A DNA stretch of 24,422 bases from NCBI GenBank assembly GCA_005889025.1, contig VBCZ01000070.1, forward strand, positions 4,794-29,215, given 5' to 3'. Every line of letters begins with the position of its first letter. Position 1 is the first letter of the stretch. The stretch comes from Betaproteobacteria bacterium. Lineage in GTDB: Bacteria; Pseudomonadota; Gammaproteobacteria; Burkholderiales; Casimicrobiaceae. Positions 7,696 through 14,696 of this stretch are shown piece by piece. The notes under the pieces are model-generated. The model was given only the letters and a program-made list of their open reading frames with translations, did no database searches and had not been told where the DNA came from. The position numbers were made by a program, and so were the translations under genes.

Positions 7696-8547
7696 TCAGC
7701 CCTCGCTCGCGCGCGTTGCGTCAATCGCCACTTGCAGCGCGTCGCCGTCGTTGGTCGGCAAAATCTCGATGTCGGGTGCAATGCGCCGGCAAAGGCCGGA
7801 AAGCACCGTCCCCGGGCCGCACTCGACGATGTGGGTGACGCCGCTCGCTTGGAACGCTTGCACGGTCTCCGCCCAGCGCACCGGGTTTGCAGCCTGTCTG
7901 GCAAGCGCATCGCGCACCGCTTGCGCGGTTACCGCGCTGCGCACATCGACGTTGTGCAGCACCGGCGTCGACGGAGCGCTTATCTCTACCGTCGATAAGT
8001 CTTTCGCCGCCGCGATCGTTCTCTCCACCGCCTCCTTGTGCCCCGCGATCACTACCTGGCCCGGGGCATTGAAGTTGACCGGGTCGACGACTTGTCCTTG
8101 TCTCGCCTCATCGCAAGCGGCGGCGACAGCGGCGTCGTCCAGCCCCATGACCGCTGCCATGGCGCCGACGCCCTGCGGCACCGCGTCCTGCATCGCTTGG
8201 GCGCGAAAGCGCACCAGCGGAAGCGCATCGGCAAAAGAAAGCGCGCCCGCCGCAACCAACGCCGCGTATTCGCCCAGGCTGTGTCCCGCGAGCATCGAAG
8301 CCTTCCCGCCGCCATGCTCTCCCCATGCGCGATAGACCGCGACGTCGGCAGTCAGCATGACCGGCTGCGTGTTGACCGTGCGATTGAGCTCTTCGACAGG
8401 ACCGTCCGAGACCAGCGACCACACATCCTGGCCGAGCACCTCGCTCGCCTCCGCGAAGGTGCGACGAACGACAGGATGAGCATCGTATCCCGCCGCCATG
8501 CCCATCGATTGCGAACCCTGGCCGGGGAAGACCATCGCCAATTTCAT
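7696..8547 (-). CDS. fabD: Malonyl-CoA:ACP transacylase, internally shortened
   Basis: FabD moves malonyl from CoA to ACP, feeding FabF and FabH. MVFPGQGSQSMGM, the nucleophile elbow GHSLGEY (Ser90), VNFNAPGQVVIAGHKEAVE and the C-terminal ECGPGTVLSGLCRR are present. The product has only 283 residues, against about 309 in E. coli. After Lys182 (KEAVERTIAAAK) the sequence jumps to DLSTVEISAPSTPVLHNVDV. Compared with the E. coli protein as I recall it, about 30 residues are missing, including the GAKRA...LPVS.P.H segment that carries the catalytic histidine (His201 there). The frame is kept. As written the enzyme should be inactive, which is implausible for a single essential gene, so an assembly loss is likely. 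It lies 21 bases after fabH. Confidence 0.93.
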   Translation of the reverse strand: MKLAMVFPGQGSQSMGMAAGYDAHPVVRRTFAEASEVLGQDVWSLVSDGPVEELNRTVNTQPVMLTADVAVYRAWGEHGGGKASMLAGHSLGEYAALVAAGALSFADALPLVRFRAQAMQDAVPQGVGAMAAVMGLDDAAVAAACDEARQGQVVDPVNFNAPGQVVIAGHKEAVERTIAAAKDLSTVEISAPSTPVLHNVDVRSAVTAQAVRDALARQAANPVRWAETVQAFQASGVTHIVECGPGTVLSGLCRRIAPDIEILPTNDGDALQVAIDATRASEG

Positions 8548-8568
8548 GCGTATCGGCCCTGTTTCATC

Positions 8569-9468
8569 TCACCAGCGAATCAAAACCGAACCCCAGGTAA
8601 AGCCACCGCCGACCCCGACCAGCAGCACGTGCTGTCCCGTGACAATGCGTCCGTCGCGCACCGCGACGTCGAGCGCCAGCGGGATCGATGCCGCGGAGGT
8701 GTTGGCATGACGGTCGACCGTCGACACCATGCGTTCGAGCGGAAGCCCGAGTTTTCTCATGGTCGATTCCATGATCCGGATGTTTGCCTGATGAGGAATC
8801 AGCCAGTCGATCGCGTCCGCCGAGAGCTTGTTGGCGGCGAGAGCTTCCATCGCAACCTCGGCAAGCACTTTCACGCCGTTGGCGATTGAACCGGGAACCG
8901 TGAGGATGTCGCTATAGCTTCCATCCGCGTGCAGATGGGATGACAGGATGCCGGGTGCATGGGCGGGAACTACGACGACCGCGCCGGCGCCATCACCGAA
9001 CAGCACGCAGGTTCCCCGATCGTTCCAATCCAGGATCCGCGAGTAGATTTCTGCACCGACAACCAGCGCGTTCCTGGCCGCGCCGTTCTTGACCATGTGG
9101 TCGGCAATGCCGAGCGCGTAGACAAATCCGCCGCAGACCGCTTGTATGTCGAATGCAGGACCGCCGCGCGCTCCGAGCTTGGCCTGGAGGATGCATGCCG
9201 TCGACGGAAATATCATGTCGGGCGTCGTCGTCGCCACGATGATCAAATCGACGTCGGCCGGCGCGATTTTCGCCCCGTCGAGCGCCTGCAAGGACGCGGC
9301 AAGCGCAAGATCGCTGGTCTGCTCATCGTCTGCCGCGATGCGCCGTTCGCAAATCCCGGTCCTGGTCCGTACCCATTCGTCGCTCGTGTCGATGCGCTTG
9401 GCCAGGTCGGCGTTGGTGAGTACTTGCGCGGGAATATACCCTCCACTTCCGGCGATCCGGCTATGCAT
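8569..9468 (-). CDS. fabH: Beta-ketoacyl-ACP synthase III, internally shortened
   Basis: FabH starts fatty-acid synthesis by condensing acetyl-CoA with malonyl-ACP. The 299-residue product shows the N-terminal SRIAGSGGYIP, the active cysteine Cys112 in QAVCGGF, FGDGAGAVVV, the histidine in WLIPHQANIRI, the asparagine in RHANTSAASIP, and the GGGFTWGS end. E. coli FabH has 317 residues. At Gly198 (PGSIANG) the sequence jumps directly to VKVLAEVAMEAL. About 18 residues normally found here, with the pattern M.G..VFK.A, are missing in frame. All catalytic residues remain, but a core helix start is lost. The ATG at 9468 overlaps the end of plsX by 8 bases. Confidence 0.94.
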   Translation of the reverse strand: MHSRIAGSGGYIPAQVLTNADLAKRIDTSDEWVRTRTGICERRIAADDEQTSDLALAASLQALDGAKIAPADVDLIIVATTTPDMIFPSTACILQAKLGARGGPAFDIQAVCGGFVYALGIADHMVKNGAARNALVVGAEIYSRILDWNDRGTCVLFGDGAGAVVVVPAHAPGILSSHLHADGSYSDILTVPGSIANGVKVLAEVAMEALAANKLSADAIDWLIPHQANIRIMESTMRKLGLPLERMVSTVDRHANTSAASIPLALDVAVRDGRIVTGQHVLLVGVGGGFTWGSVLIRW

Positions 9469-10504
9469 CGGCCGCCTTCGCAACCGCAATGGCGGCAGGC
9501 ACCGGCACGGCGGCCAGTCGCTGTGCAATTCGCTCGAGCACGCCATGCGTGGTTTCCGCGTGTGCTTTCATGAGTGCGTGACGAAATGCCAGCGCGTCGG
9601 CCGAACCGTGACTCTTGACGACGACGCCTTTGAGGCCGATCAGTGTTGCCCCGTTGTAGCGCCGCGGATCGACGCGTCGCTTGAACGCCCTGAGCACCGG
9701 TAGCGCTGCAACGGCCATCATCTTGCGAAGCGGATTGCGCGTAAATTCCTCTCGCAGAAAGTCGGACAGCATCAGCGCCAAACCCTCCGATGTCTTGAGC
9801 GCGACATTGCCGACAAAACCGTCGCAGACGATCACGTCGGTTGTTCCCTTATAGATGTCGTCGCCTTCGACGTTGCCGTAGAAATTCAATCCGGAGGACT
9901 TGAGCAGGTCGCCTGCCTGCTTGACGACGTCGTTGCCCTTGATGTCTTCCTCGCCGATATTGAGAAGCCCGATCGTGGGACGCTCGATGCCGTCGACCGC
10001 CGCCACCAGCGCGCTTCCCATCACCGCGAACTGGAGCAATTGCTCAGGTGTGCAGTTGACGTTCGCGCCCAGGTCGAGCGCGGTGACGACGCCCCTACGC
10101 GTCGGCAACTGAGATGCGATCGCCGGGCGATCGATTCCCGGCAGCGTCTTGAGCACGAATCTGGAGATCGCCATCAGCGCGCCGGTATTGCCTGCCGACA
10201 CACAGGCTTGAGCGATGCCGTCCTTGACGAGATTGACGGCCACCCGCATCGACGAATCCTTCTTGCCGCGCAACGCGTTTGCGGGCGCTTCATGCGATTC
10301 GATGACTTCGCTTGCGCCGTGGATGCTGGCCCGCTGCCGTGCGGGAGAGCGTGATGCGGCGAGCGCTTTAAGCACGTCTTGTTCTAGCCCGACGAGGACG
10401 ATGCGGGCGTCGGGCGTCTCTTCGAGAAATCGCAGCGACGCGCTTACCGTGACCCGGGGCCCGTAATCACCTCCCATCGCATCGACAGCTATGGTCACGC
10501 CCAC
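9461..10504 (-). CDS. plsX: Phosphate acyltransferase PlsX
   Basis: PlsX converts acyl-ACP to acyl-phosphate, the donor for PlsY in phospholipid synthesis; it is a peripheral membrane enzyme. The 347-residue protein is complete: VTIAVDAMGGDYGP, KKDSSMRVAVNLVKDG, CVSAGNTGALMA, LPGIDRPAIA, TALDLGANVNC, LLNIGEEDIKGND, NFYGNVEGDDIYKG and VDPRRYNGATLIGLKG. The GTG at 10504 is preferred over the GTG at 10498 because GGAG lies 8 bases before it. It sits in the standard order between rpmF and fabH. The terminal Ala-rich tail (VPVPAAIAVAKAADA) is probably disordered. Confidence 0.95.
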   Translation of the reverse strand: MGVTIAVDAMGGDYGPRVTVSASLRFLEETPDARIVLVGLEQDVLKALAASRSPARQRASIHGASEVIESHEAPANALRGKKDSSMRVAVNLVKDGIAQACVSAGNTGALMAISRFVLKTLPGIDRPAIASQLPTRRGVVTALDLGANVNCTPEQLLQFAVMGSALVAAVDGIERPTIGLLNIGEEDIKGNDVVKQAGDLLKSSGLNFYGNVEGDDIYKGTTDVIVCDGFVGNVALKTSEGLALMLSDFLREEFTRNPLRKMMAVAALPVLRAFKRRVDPRRYNGATLIGLKGVVVKSHGSADALAFRHALMKAHAETTHGVLERIAQRLAAVPVPAAIAVAKAADA

Positions 10505-10583
10505 GGCTCATGCTCCGCGCGTCGAGAGCGCATCACGCCGCGGGCTGCGTATATCGCATCCGCGGCACATGGGACGGTTCTGC

Positions 10584-10766
10584 CTACTCGTCGGCTTTGG
10601 TTTTGAGGACTTTTTTGCCCCGGTAGTAGCCGCTCGGGCTCACGTGGTGACGAAGATGAACCTCTCCGCTCACGGGCTCGACTCCGAACGCCGGCTTGGC
10701 CAGATGGTCGTGCGCGCGATGCATGCCGCGCTTCGACGCGGATTTTTTGTTTTGCTGAACAGCCAT
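10584..10766 (-). CDS. rpmF: 50S ribosomal protein L32
   Basis: This 60-residue basic protein starts MAVQQNKKSASKRGMHRAHD and contains RRHH-like LRHHVSPSGYYRGKKVLKTK, the standard bacterial L32 pattern of the cysteine-free type. It belongs to the large ribosomal subunit. AGGAG lies 9 bases before the ATG. Position between yceD and plsX is the conserved arrangement that links ribosome assembly with lipid synthesis. Confidence 0.97.
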   Translation of the reverse strand: MAVQQNKKSASKRGMHRAHDHLAKPAFGVEPVSGEVHLRHHVSPSGYYRGKKVLKTKADE

Positions 10767-10812
10767 TTTTGAATGCTCCTGGAATAGTCAAAAAGCCCGG
10801 CGTTCGGGCGCT

Positions 10813-11340
10813 TCATTCGCCTGCCTTCTTGCGCAGCGCCGCCGCAAGCCCTGCCAGCGGCGAGACGGCATCCCGCTTTTCTGCCGCTGGCACAGCGGGG
10901 ACGCAGGTGCCGTCTTCATGCCGCGGCGCGAACGGCAGCGACAGCAATAACTCGTCTTCGACCAACGCATGCGCATCAAGCGGCACATCGGCCAGCACGA
11001 CTTCCGTATCTTCGATATCCAGCCGGGCGAGCTCCGCCTCATTGCGCGCGAGCAGCAACTCGGTACGATGCGAAACCTCCACTGCAAATGGCCGCAGGCA
11101 GCGCTGGCATATTTGCGGCAGCGCGCCTTCCAGCGTAAGCGTCAAGGCGGGGCGCCCCTGAGCATCGCATCCACCGTCCAGCTGCCATGCGATCATCGCG
11201 TTTGACGTGCCTTCGGGAATGCGATCGGCCAGACGCGAAAGCCGCGCCGCATCGACCTCACCGGCGATGGAATGGTTGCTGGCGCTGAGCTTGAACGCAT
11301 CAAAGCGCGAGCGCAGATGCTGGCCGATGGACTGGTTCAC
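10813..11340 (-). CDS. yceD: YceD/DUF177 family protein
   Basis: The 175-residue protein carries the family signature CQRCLRPF (cysteines 78 and 81), followed by an acidic region and VEDELLLSLPFAPRH. The DUF177 family lies upstream of rpmF in most bacteria and has been linked to 23S rRNA accumulation; the molecular action is not established. The start is GTG at 11340 (MNQSIGQHLRSRFDAFKL), with no strong ribosome site. It is the first gene of the leftward operon, about 64 bases downstream of the predicted transcription start. Confidence 0.9.
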   Translation of the reverse strand: MNQSIGQHLRSRFDAFKLSASNHSIAGEVDAARLSRLADRIPEGTSNAMIAWQLDGGCDAQGRPALTLTLEGALPQICQRCLRPFAVEVSHRTELLLARNEAELARLDIEDTEVVLADVPLDAHALVEDELLLSLPFAPRHEDGTCVPAVPAAEKRDAVSPLAGLAAALRKKAGE

Positions 11341-11410
11341 GGTTTGTTGTCAGTCGCCTGAGCTTAAGGAACCCCAAAAGCGCTGCGCCCGCGGCCAAAT
11401 CAAACGTTGC

Positions 11411-11439
11411 ATAATAGGGCATTCGCGCTGTCGTGTCAA
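11411..11439 (-). promoter_or_regulatory. Strong sigma70-type promoter of the yceD-rpmF-plsX-fab operon
   Basis: On the minus strand TTGACA (11434-11439) and TATTAT (11411-11416) are separated by exactly 17 bases. The -35 is a perfect consensus and the -10 differs at one position. Predicted initiation near 11404 leaves a leader of about 64 bases before yceD. The -35 lies only 8 bases from the start codon of divergent maf, so maf transcripts must start inside or beyond this promoter. Confidence 0.8.
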
Positions 11440-11447
11440 AGAAACCC

Positions 11448-12044
11448 ATGAAAACAGCAACTTCCGATCCATCGCTGGTTTTGGCTTCGGGTTCGCGCTT
11501 TCGCCGAACCTTGCTCGAGCGGCTGGGGTTGCGATTCATCACGGTGGTTCCCGATGTCGATGAAGCGCCTCACCCCGGTGAATCTCCCGCGGAAACGGCG
11601 CTCCGGCTCGCGGAGGCCAAGGCTCGCGAGGTCGGTGATCGTTTTCCAGGCGCTCTGGTCATCGGTTCCGATCAGGTCGCCAACTTCGAGGGAAAAGTGA
11701 TAGGGAAGCCGATCGACCGCGACGATGCGCTCGCACAGCTGAAGAGCATGCGCGGGCGCACCATCGTTTTTCATACCGCGCTGACGTTGCTCAATACCGC
11801 CAGCGGCCATTGCCAGCGTGCGCTGGTCGACGTGGCGAGCACGTTCCGCTCGCTCGACGATTCCGCGCTCGAGGCGTACGTCGACCGCGATCAGCCCTAT
11901 GATTGCGCGGGGTCGGTCAAAGCGGAATCGCTGGGCATCGCGCTCTTTACGAGGATAGGCAGCGACGACCCGACTGCGCTGATCGGTCTGCCGCTCATTC
12001 GTCTGACCGACATGCTGATTGCGGAAGGCGTGCATCCCCTGTGA
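11448..12044 (+). CDS. maf: Maf-like nucleotide pyrophosphatase (YceF type)
   Basis: Maf proteins hydrolyse modified or non-canonical nucleoside triphosphates; the YceF branch acts on m7GTP. The 198-residue protein is complete, with the phosphate-binding start SLVLASGSRFRRTLLERLGL, the conserved VPDVDEAPHPGE, ALVIGSDQVA, GRTIVFHTAL, the lysine/glutamate segment YDCAGSVKAESLGIALF and DDPTALIGLPLI. ATG 11448 is preferred; an in-frame GTG at 11433 lies within the opposing promoter. It is divergent from yceD, as is usual next to the fab operon, and overlaps the next gene by four bases (GTGA). Confidence 0.92.
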   Translation: MKTATSDPSLVLASGSRFRRTLLERLGLRFITVVPDVDEAPHPGESPAETALRLAEAKAREVGDRFPGALVIGSDQVANFEGKVIGKPIDRDDALAQLKSMRGRTIVFHTALTLLNTASGHCQRALVDVASTFRSLDDSALEAYVDRDQPYDCAGSVKAESLGIALFTRIGSDDPTALIGLPLIRLTDMLIAEGVHPL

Positions 12045-12766
12045 GCGCGCCGACTGTGCCGCGCGGTACTTTGTACCTCGTCCCGAATTTACTCGGCGTC
12101 GTTCCGCCCGCAGCGGTCTTACCCCAGGGCACGATCGACATTGCGCGCCGCCTTGAACACTATGTCGTCGAAACGCCGAAGGCCGCTCGACAATTCCTCA
12201 AGGCGTTGCATCCTCAGCGGGCGCTGCAAGTCATCGACATCGTGCCGCTCGACGGGCATGCGACGTACGCGGCCGTTGCCCAGATGCTCGCTCCCGCGCT
12301 CGCGGGCGAGGATATCGGGCTTATGTCGGATGCGGGTTGCCCCGGCGTCGCCGATCCGGGCGCGAATCTGGTGCGCGCTGCGCATCGTGCCGATGTGCGC
12401 GTGGCACCGCTGGTTGGACCGTCCGCGGTCCTTCTGGCGCTGATGGCGTCCGGAATGAACGGGCAGCAGTTTGCATTCCATGGATATCTCGCGGTGAAAC
12501 CCGATCAGCGCACCCGCGACATCGAGACGCTGGACAATGTTTGTGCAACCAGTGGCGCAACGCAGATTTTTATCGAAACGCCCTATCGCAACGCGGCGAT
12601 CTTCGCGGCAACGCTTGCCGCATGCCGGCCGACCACGTGCCTGTGCGTCGCGGTCGACCTTACCCTGCCATCCGAGGAGGTGAGGTGCCGGTCGATCATG
12701 GACTGGCGGAGAAGTCCGGCCCCGGCGCTCGCCAGGCGACCCGCGCTGTTTCTTCTGGGGCGGTGA
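12041..12766 (+). CDS. SAM-dependent methyltransferase, RsmI-like (tetrapyrrole methylase fold)
   Basis: The 241-residue product resembles RsmI (16S rRNA 2'-O-methyltransferase) but belongs to the shorter branch that follows maf in betaproteobacteria. Visible features are GTLYLVPNLLGVVPPAAVLP, the RRLEHYVVETPKAARQFL segment, GLMSDAGCPGVADPGANLV (methylase core), APLVGPSAVLLALMASGMNGQ and TQIFIETPYRNAA. In the family these bind S-adenosylmethionine; the substrate of this branch is not known to me. The GTG start overlaps the maf stop, so translation is coupled. The C-terminus ends RRPALFLLGR, just before the repeat region. Confidence 0.85.
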   Translation: MSAPTVPRGTLYLVPNLLGVVPPAAVLPQGTIDIARRLEHYVVETPKAARQFLKALHPQRALQVIDIVPLDGHATYAAVAQMLAPALAGEDIGLMSDAGCPGVADPGANLVRAAHRADVRVAPLVGPSAVLLALMASGMNGQQFAFHGYLAVKPDQRTRDIETLDNVCATSGATQIFIETPYRNAAIFAATLAACRPTTCLCVAVDLTLPSEEVRCRSIMDWRRSPAPALARRPALFLLGR

Positions 12767-12850
12767 AGTCGCTGCGGAGCTCGCGGCTGTTATCTCGTAG
12801 CATCCAGGCATCACCGCGACGTCTCCGCTCTTGCAGGGAGCCGCGCGGGC

Positions 12851-12878
12851 CGTCCTTCGACAAACTCAGGACGAACGG
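12851..12878. repeat. Dispersed REP-like palindrome
   Basis: CGTCC (12851-12855) pairs with GGACG (12869-12873) around a loop TTCGACAAACTCA, followed by AACGG. I recognise this arrangement, a variable short stem around a TTCGACA..CTCA loop and a flanking AACGG, as a palindromic intergenic repeat scattered through many proteobacterial genomes. It lies after the methyltransferase gene in a convergent gap. Confidence 0.6.
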
Positions 12879-12917
12879 CAAGAGCCGCGCAACGCGTCGC
12901 CCTGCCTCTCGGCTTCT

Positions 12918-13185
12918 TCAACGATCACCGTAGTTCTGCGAGCGAGCGTCGGCCTCAAGCGTCGGCCTCCCCTACGTTCGTCGCAATTCGATCGCCGAGT
13001 CTCGGCCTCATGCGTCGACTCGCAATTCCCGGCCGATCCCGCTTCGCGGGTCCCTCGTCCGGTGGCTCGCGCCTCGGCCTCCTCAACGATCACCGTAGTT
13101 CTGCGAGCGAGCGTCGGCCTCATGCGTCGACTCGCAATTCCCGGCCGATCCCGCTTCGCGGGTCCCTCGTCCGGTGGCTCGCGCC
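12918..13185. repeat. Direct-repeat block between convergent genes
   Basis: A 40-base element occurs at 12918-12957 and 13083-13122 without mismatch. A 72-base element occurs at 13002-13073 and 13114-13185 without mismatch, a period of 112 bases. Between them (12958-13001) lies a diverged partial copy sharing TCGGCCTC and CGCAATTC. Each 72-base copy holds the hairpin CCCGC-TTC-GCGGG (13038-13050 and 13150-13162). The second copy ends one base before the stop codon of the CBS gene. The 112-base period is not a multiple of three, against coding. It may be part of a genome-wide intergenic repeat family and may act as a terminator. Confidence 0.85.
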
Positions 13186-13186
13186 G

Positions 13187-13633
13187 CTACTGCCCTTCTT
13201 CGGCGGGCCAGCTCTTGATGTAGCTCTTGAGCATGCGATTTTCGAAGCTCTGCTCTTCGTAAACCGCTTTGGCGACGTCATGAAAAGACACCACCCCGAG
13301 CAGCGTCGGCCCGTCGACCACCGGGACGTAGCGCGCATGCCGCTCCAACATGCCGCGACGAAGCTCCATGACATCGAGCCCCGTCGTCGCCGTCAGCGGC
13401 TCGCGCACGTAAATCTCGTTGACCTTGAGATCGCCTAGCTCACCCTGACGTTTTGCCAGTGCCTCCAGGACCTCGGCGAAGGTCAGCATGCCGACCATCT
13501 GCCCATGATCCATGACGACCAGCGATCCGATGTCGTGTTGCGCCATGACCTTGACGGCTTCGAGGACTGCGCCGTTCGGAGGCGTCGTGAAAAGGGCGTT
13601 ACCCTTGATCCGCAGGATTTCGCTGACGAGCAT
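13187..13633 (-). CDS. CBS-pair protein
   Basis: The 148-residue cytoplasmic protein consists almost wholly of two CBS domains: residues about 8-62 (ALFTTPPNGAVLEAVKVM, HDIGSLVVMD, GMLTFAEVLEAL) and about 74-132 (VREPLTATTGLDVMEL, RHARYVPVVDG, LLGVVSFHDVAKAV). CBS pairs bind adenine nucleotides and regulate partners; none is fused here, so the target is unknown. A GGGAGGA site just before ATG 13633 fixes the start. It is downstream of recR in the same direction, with a 69-base gap. Confidence 0.9.
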   Translation of the reverse strand: MLVSEILRIKGNALFTTPPNGAVLEAVKVMAQHDIGSLVVMDHGQMVGMLTFAEVLEALAKRQGELGDLKVNEIYVREPLTATTGLDVMELRRGMLERHARYVPVVDGPTLLGVVSFHDVAKAVYEEQSFENRMLKSYIKSWPAEEGQ

Positions 13634-13702
13634 ATGTCCTCCCTCGTGCGCAATTCGTGAGCGTACTCCCGGAATTGCGCGATGCGCAAGCCGGCCCGAT
13701 CC

Positions 13703-14305
13703 TCAGGCGGACAGCATTCTTCGCTCGCGCAGCGCCTGCGCAAGCGTGCCGCTGTCGACATACTCGAGCTCGCCCCCGACGGGGACGCCTCGCGCCAGTC
13801 GGGTGACCTTGAGCCCTCGTGCGGCGAGTAGCTCGCCGATGTAATGCGCGGTCGCTTCGCCTTCGTTGGTGAAATTGGTCGCGAGCACGACCTCGCGCAC
13901 CGTGCCGTCGAGCGCGCGCTTGATCAGCCGATCGAGTCGGATCTCTTTGGGACCGATTCCATCGAGAGGCGAGAGGCGTCCCATAAGCACGAAGTAAAGC
14001 CCGGAATACGCCTGGGTGTGCTCGATCATCAACAAGTCCGCGGGCGTCTCGACTACGCAAAGCAGAGAGGCGTCGCGTTTGGCTGACCGGCACAACGCGC
14101 ACATCTCGCCTTCGGTGAATGTATTGCACCGCTCGCAATGGCGAACGCTCCGACTTGCTTCCTCGAGTGCGCGACCCAGGCGCTGCGCGCCTTCGCGGTC
14201 GTGCTGAAGCAGATGCAATGCCATCCGTTGCGCCGCCTTCGGCCCGACACCGGGTAGGCAGCGCAGCGCCTGCGTCAATTCATCGAGACTGCCCGGCGGC
14301 TCCAT
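13703..14305 (-). CDS. recR: Recombination protein RecR
   Basis: RecR works with RecO and RecF to load RecA at single-strand gaps. The 200-residue protein is complete: helix-hairpin-helix LPGVGPKAAQRMALHLL (about 17-33), a four-cysteine zinc finger (Cys57, Cys60, Cys69, Cys72), and a Toprim domain with CVVETPADLLMIE, GRLSPLDGIGP and VVLATNFTNEGEATAHYI, ending in VTRLARGVPVGGELEYVD. The order dnaX-ybaB-recR is conserved across proteobacteria and suggests one transcript. Confidence 0.96.
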   Translation of the reverse strand: MEPPGSLDELTQALRCLPGVGPKAAQRMALHLLQHDREGAQRLGRALEEASRSVRHCERCNTFTEGEMCALCRSAKRDASLLCVVETPADLLMIEHTQAYSGLYFVLMGRLSPLDGIGPKEIRLDRLIKRALDGTVREVVLATNFTNEGEATAHYIGELLAARGLKVTRLARGVPVGGELEYVDSGTLAQALRERRMLSA

Positions 14306-14358
14306 AAGGCGGCGTCAGTGATATTTATCGGGCAAAGCATGGGTCCTCGGGCGGCCGA

Positions 14359-14685
14359 TCAGAATGGAAGCTTGAATCCCGGCGGAAGTGGCATGCCCGC
14401 GGCAAGCCCGGCCATTTTTTCTTGCGAGGCGATTTCTACCTTGCGTACGGCGTCGTTGATCGCCGCGGCGACGAGATCCTCGAGCATGTCCTTGTCTTCT
14501 CCCAGCAGGCTGGGGTCGATGGTGACGCGTTTTACGTCGTGACGGCCCGTCATGAGTACCTTGACCATGCCCGCGCCGGATACGCCCTCGATTTCCATCA
14601 CCGCGATCGCGTCCTGCGCCTGCTTCATGTTCTCCTGCATGGCTTGCGCCTGCTTCATCAGCCCGGCGAGCTGGTTTTTCATCAT
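14359..14685 (-). CDS. ybaB: YbaB/EbfC family nucleoid-associated protein
   Basis: The 108-residue protein matches YbaB/EbfC: an N-terminal helix (LAGLMKQAQAMQENMKQAQ), the strand VSGAGMVKVLMTGRHDVKRV, IDPSLLGEDKDMLEDLVAAAINDAVRKVE, and a glycine/proline tail LPPGFKLPF. Members dimerise and bind DNA with little sequence specificity. It starts 11 bases after dnaX, and either of two adjacent ATG codons (14685, 14682) could be used. Confidence 0.94.
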   Translation of the reverse strand: MMKNQLAGLMKQAQAMQENMKQAQDAIAVMEIEGVSGAGMVKVLMTGRHDVKRVTIDPSLLGEDKDMLEDLVAAAINDAVRKVEIASQEKMAGLAAGMPLPPGFKLPF

Positions 14686-14696
14686 GGTAGGTCCCG

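Noticed and set aside
12866..13123. Minus-strand frame with an internal protein repeat (RPTLARRTTVIVEEAE twice)
   Set aside because: It lies wholly in the direct-repeat block, where the main period of 112 bases changes frame between copies; no ribosome site or family.
12886..13186. CRISPR array
   Set aside because: Only two perfect copies of long units with unequal spacing and no spacer-like unique segments; no cas genes nearby.
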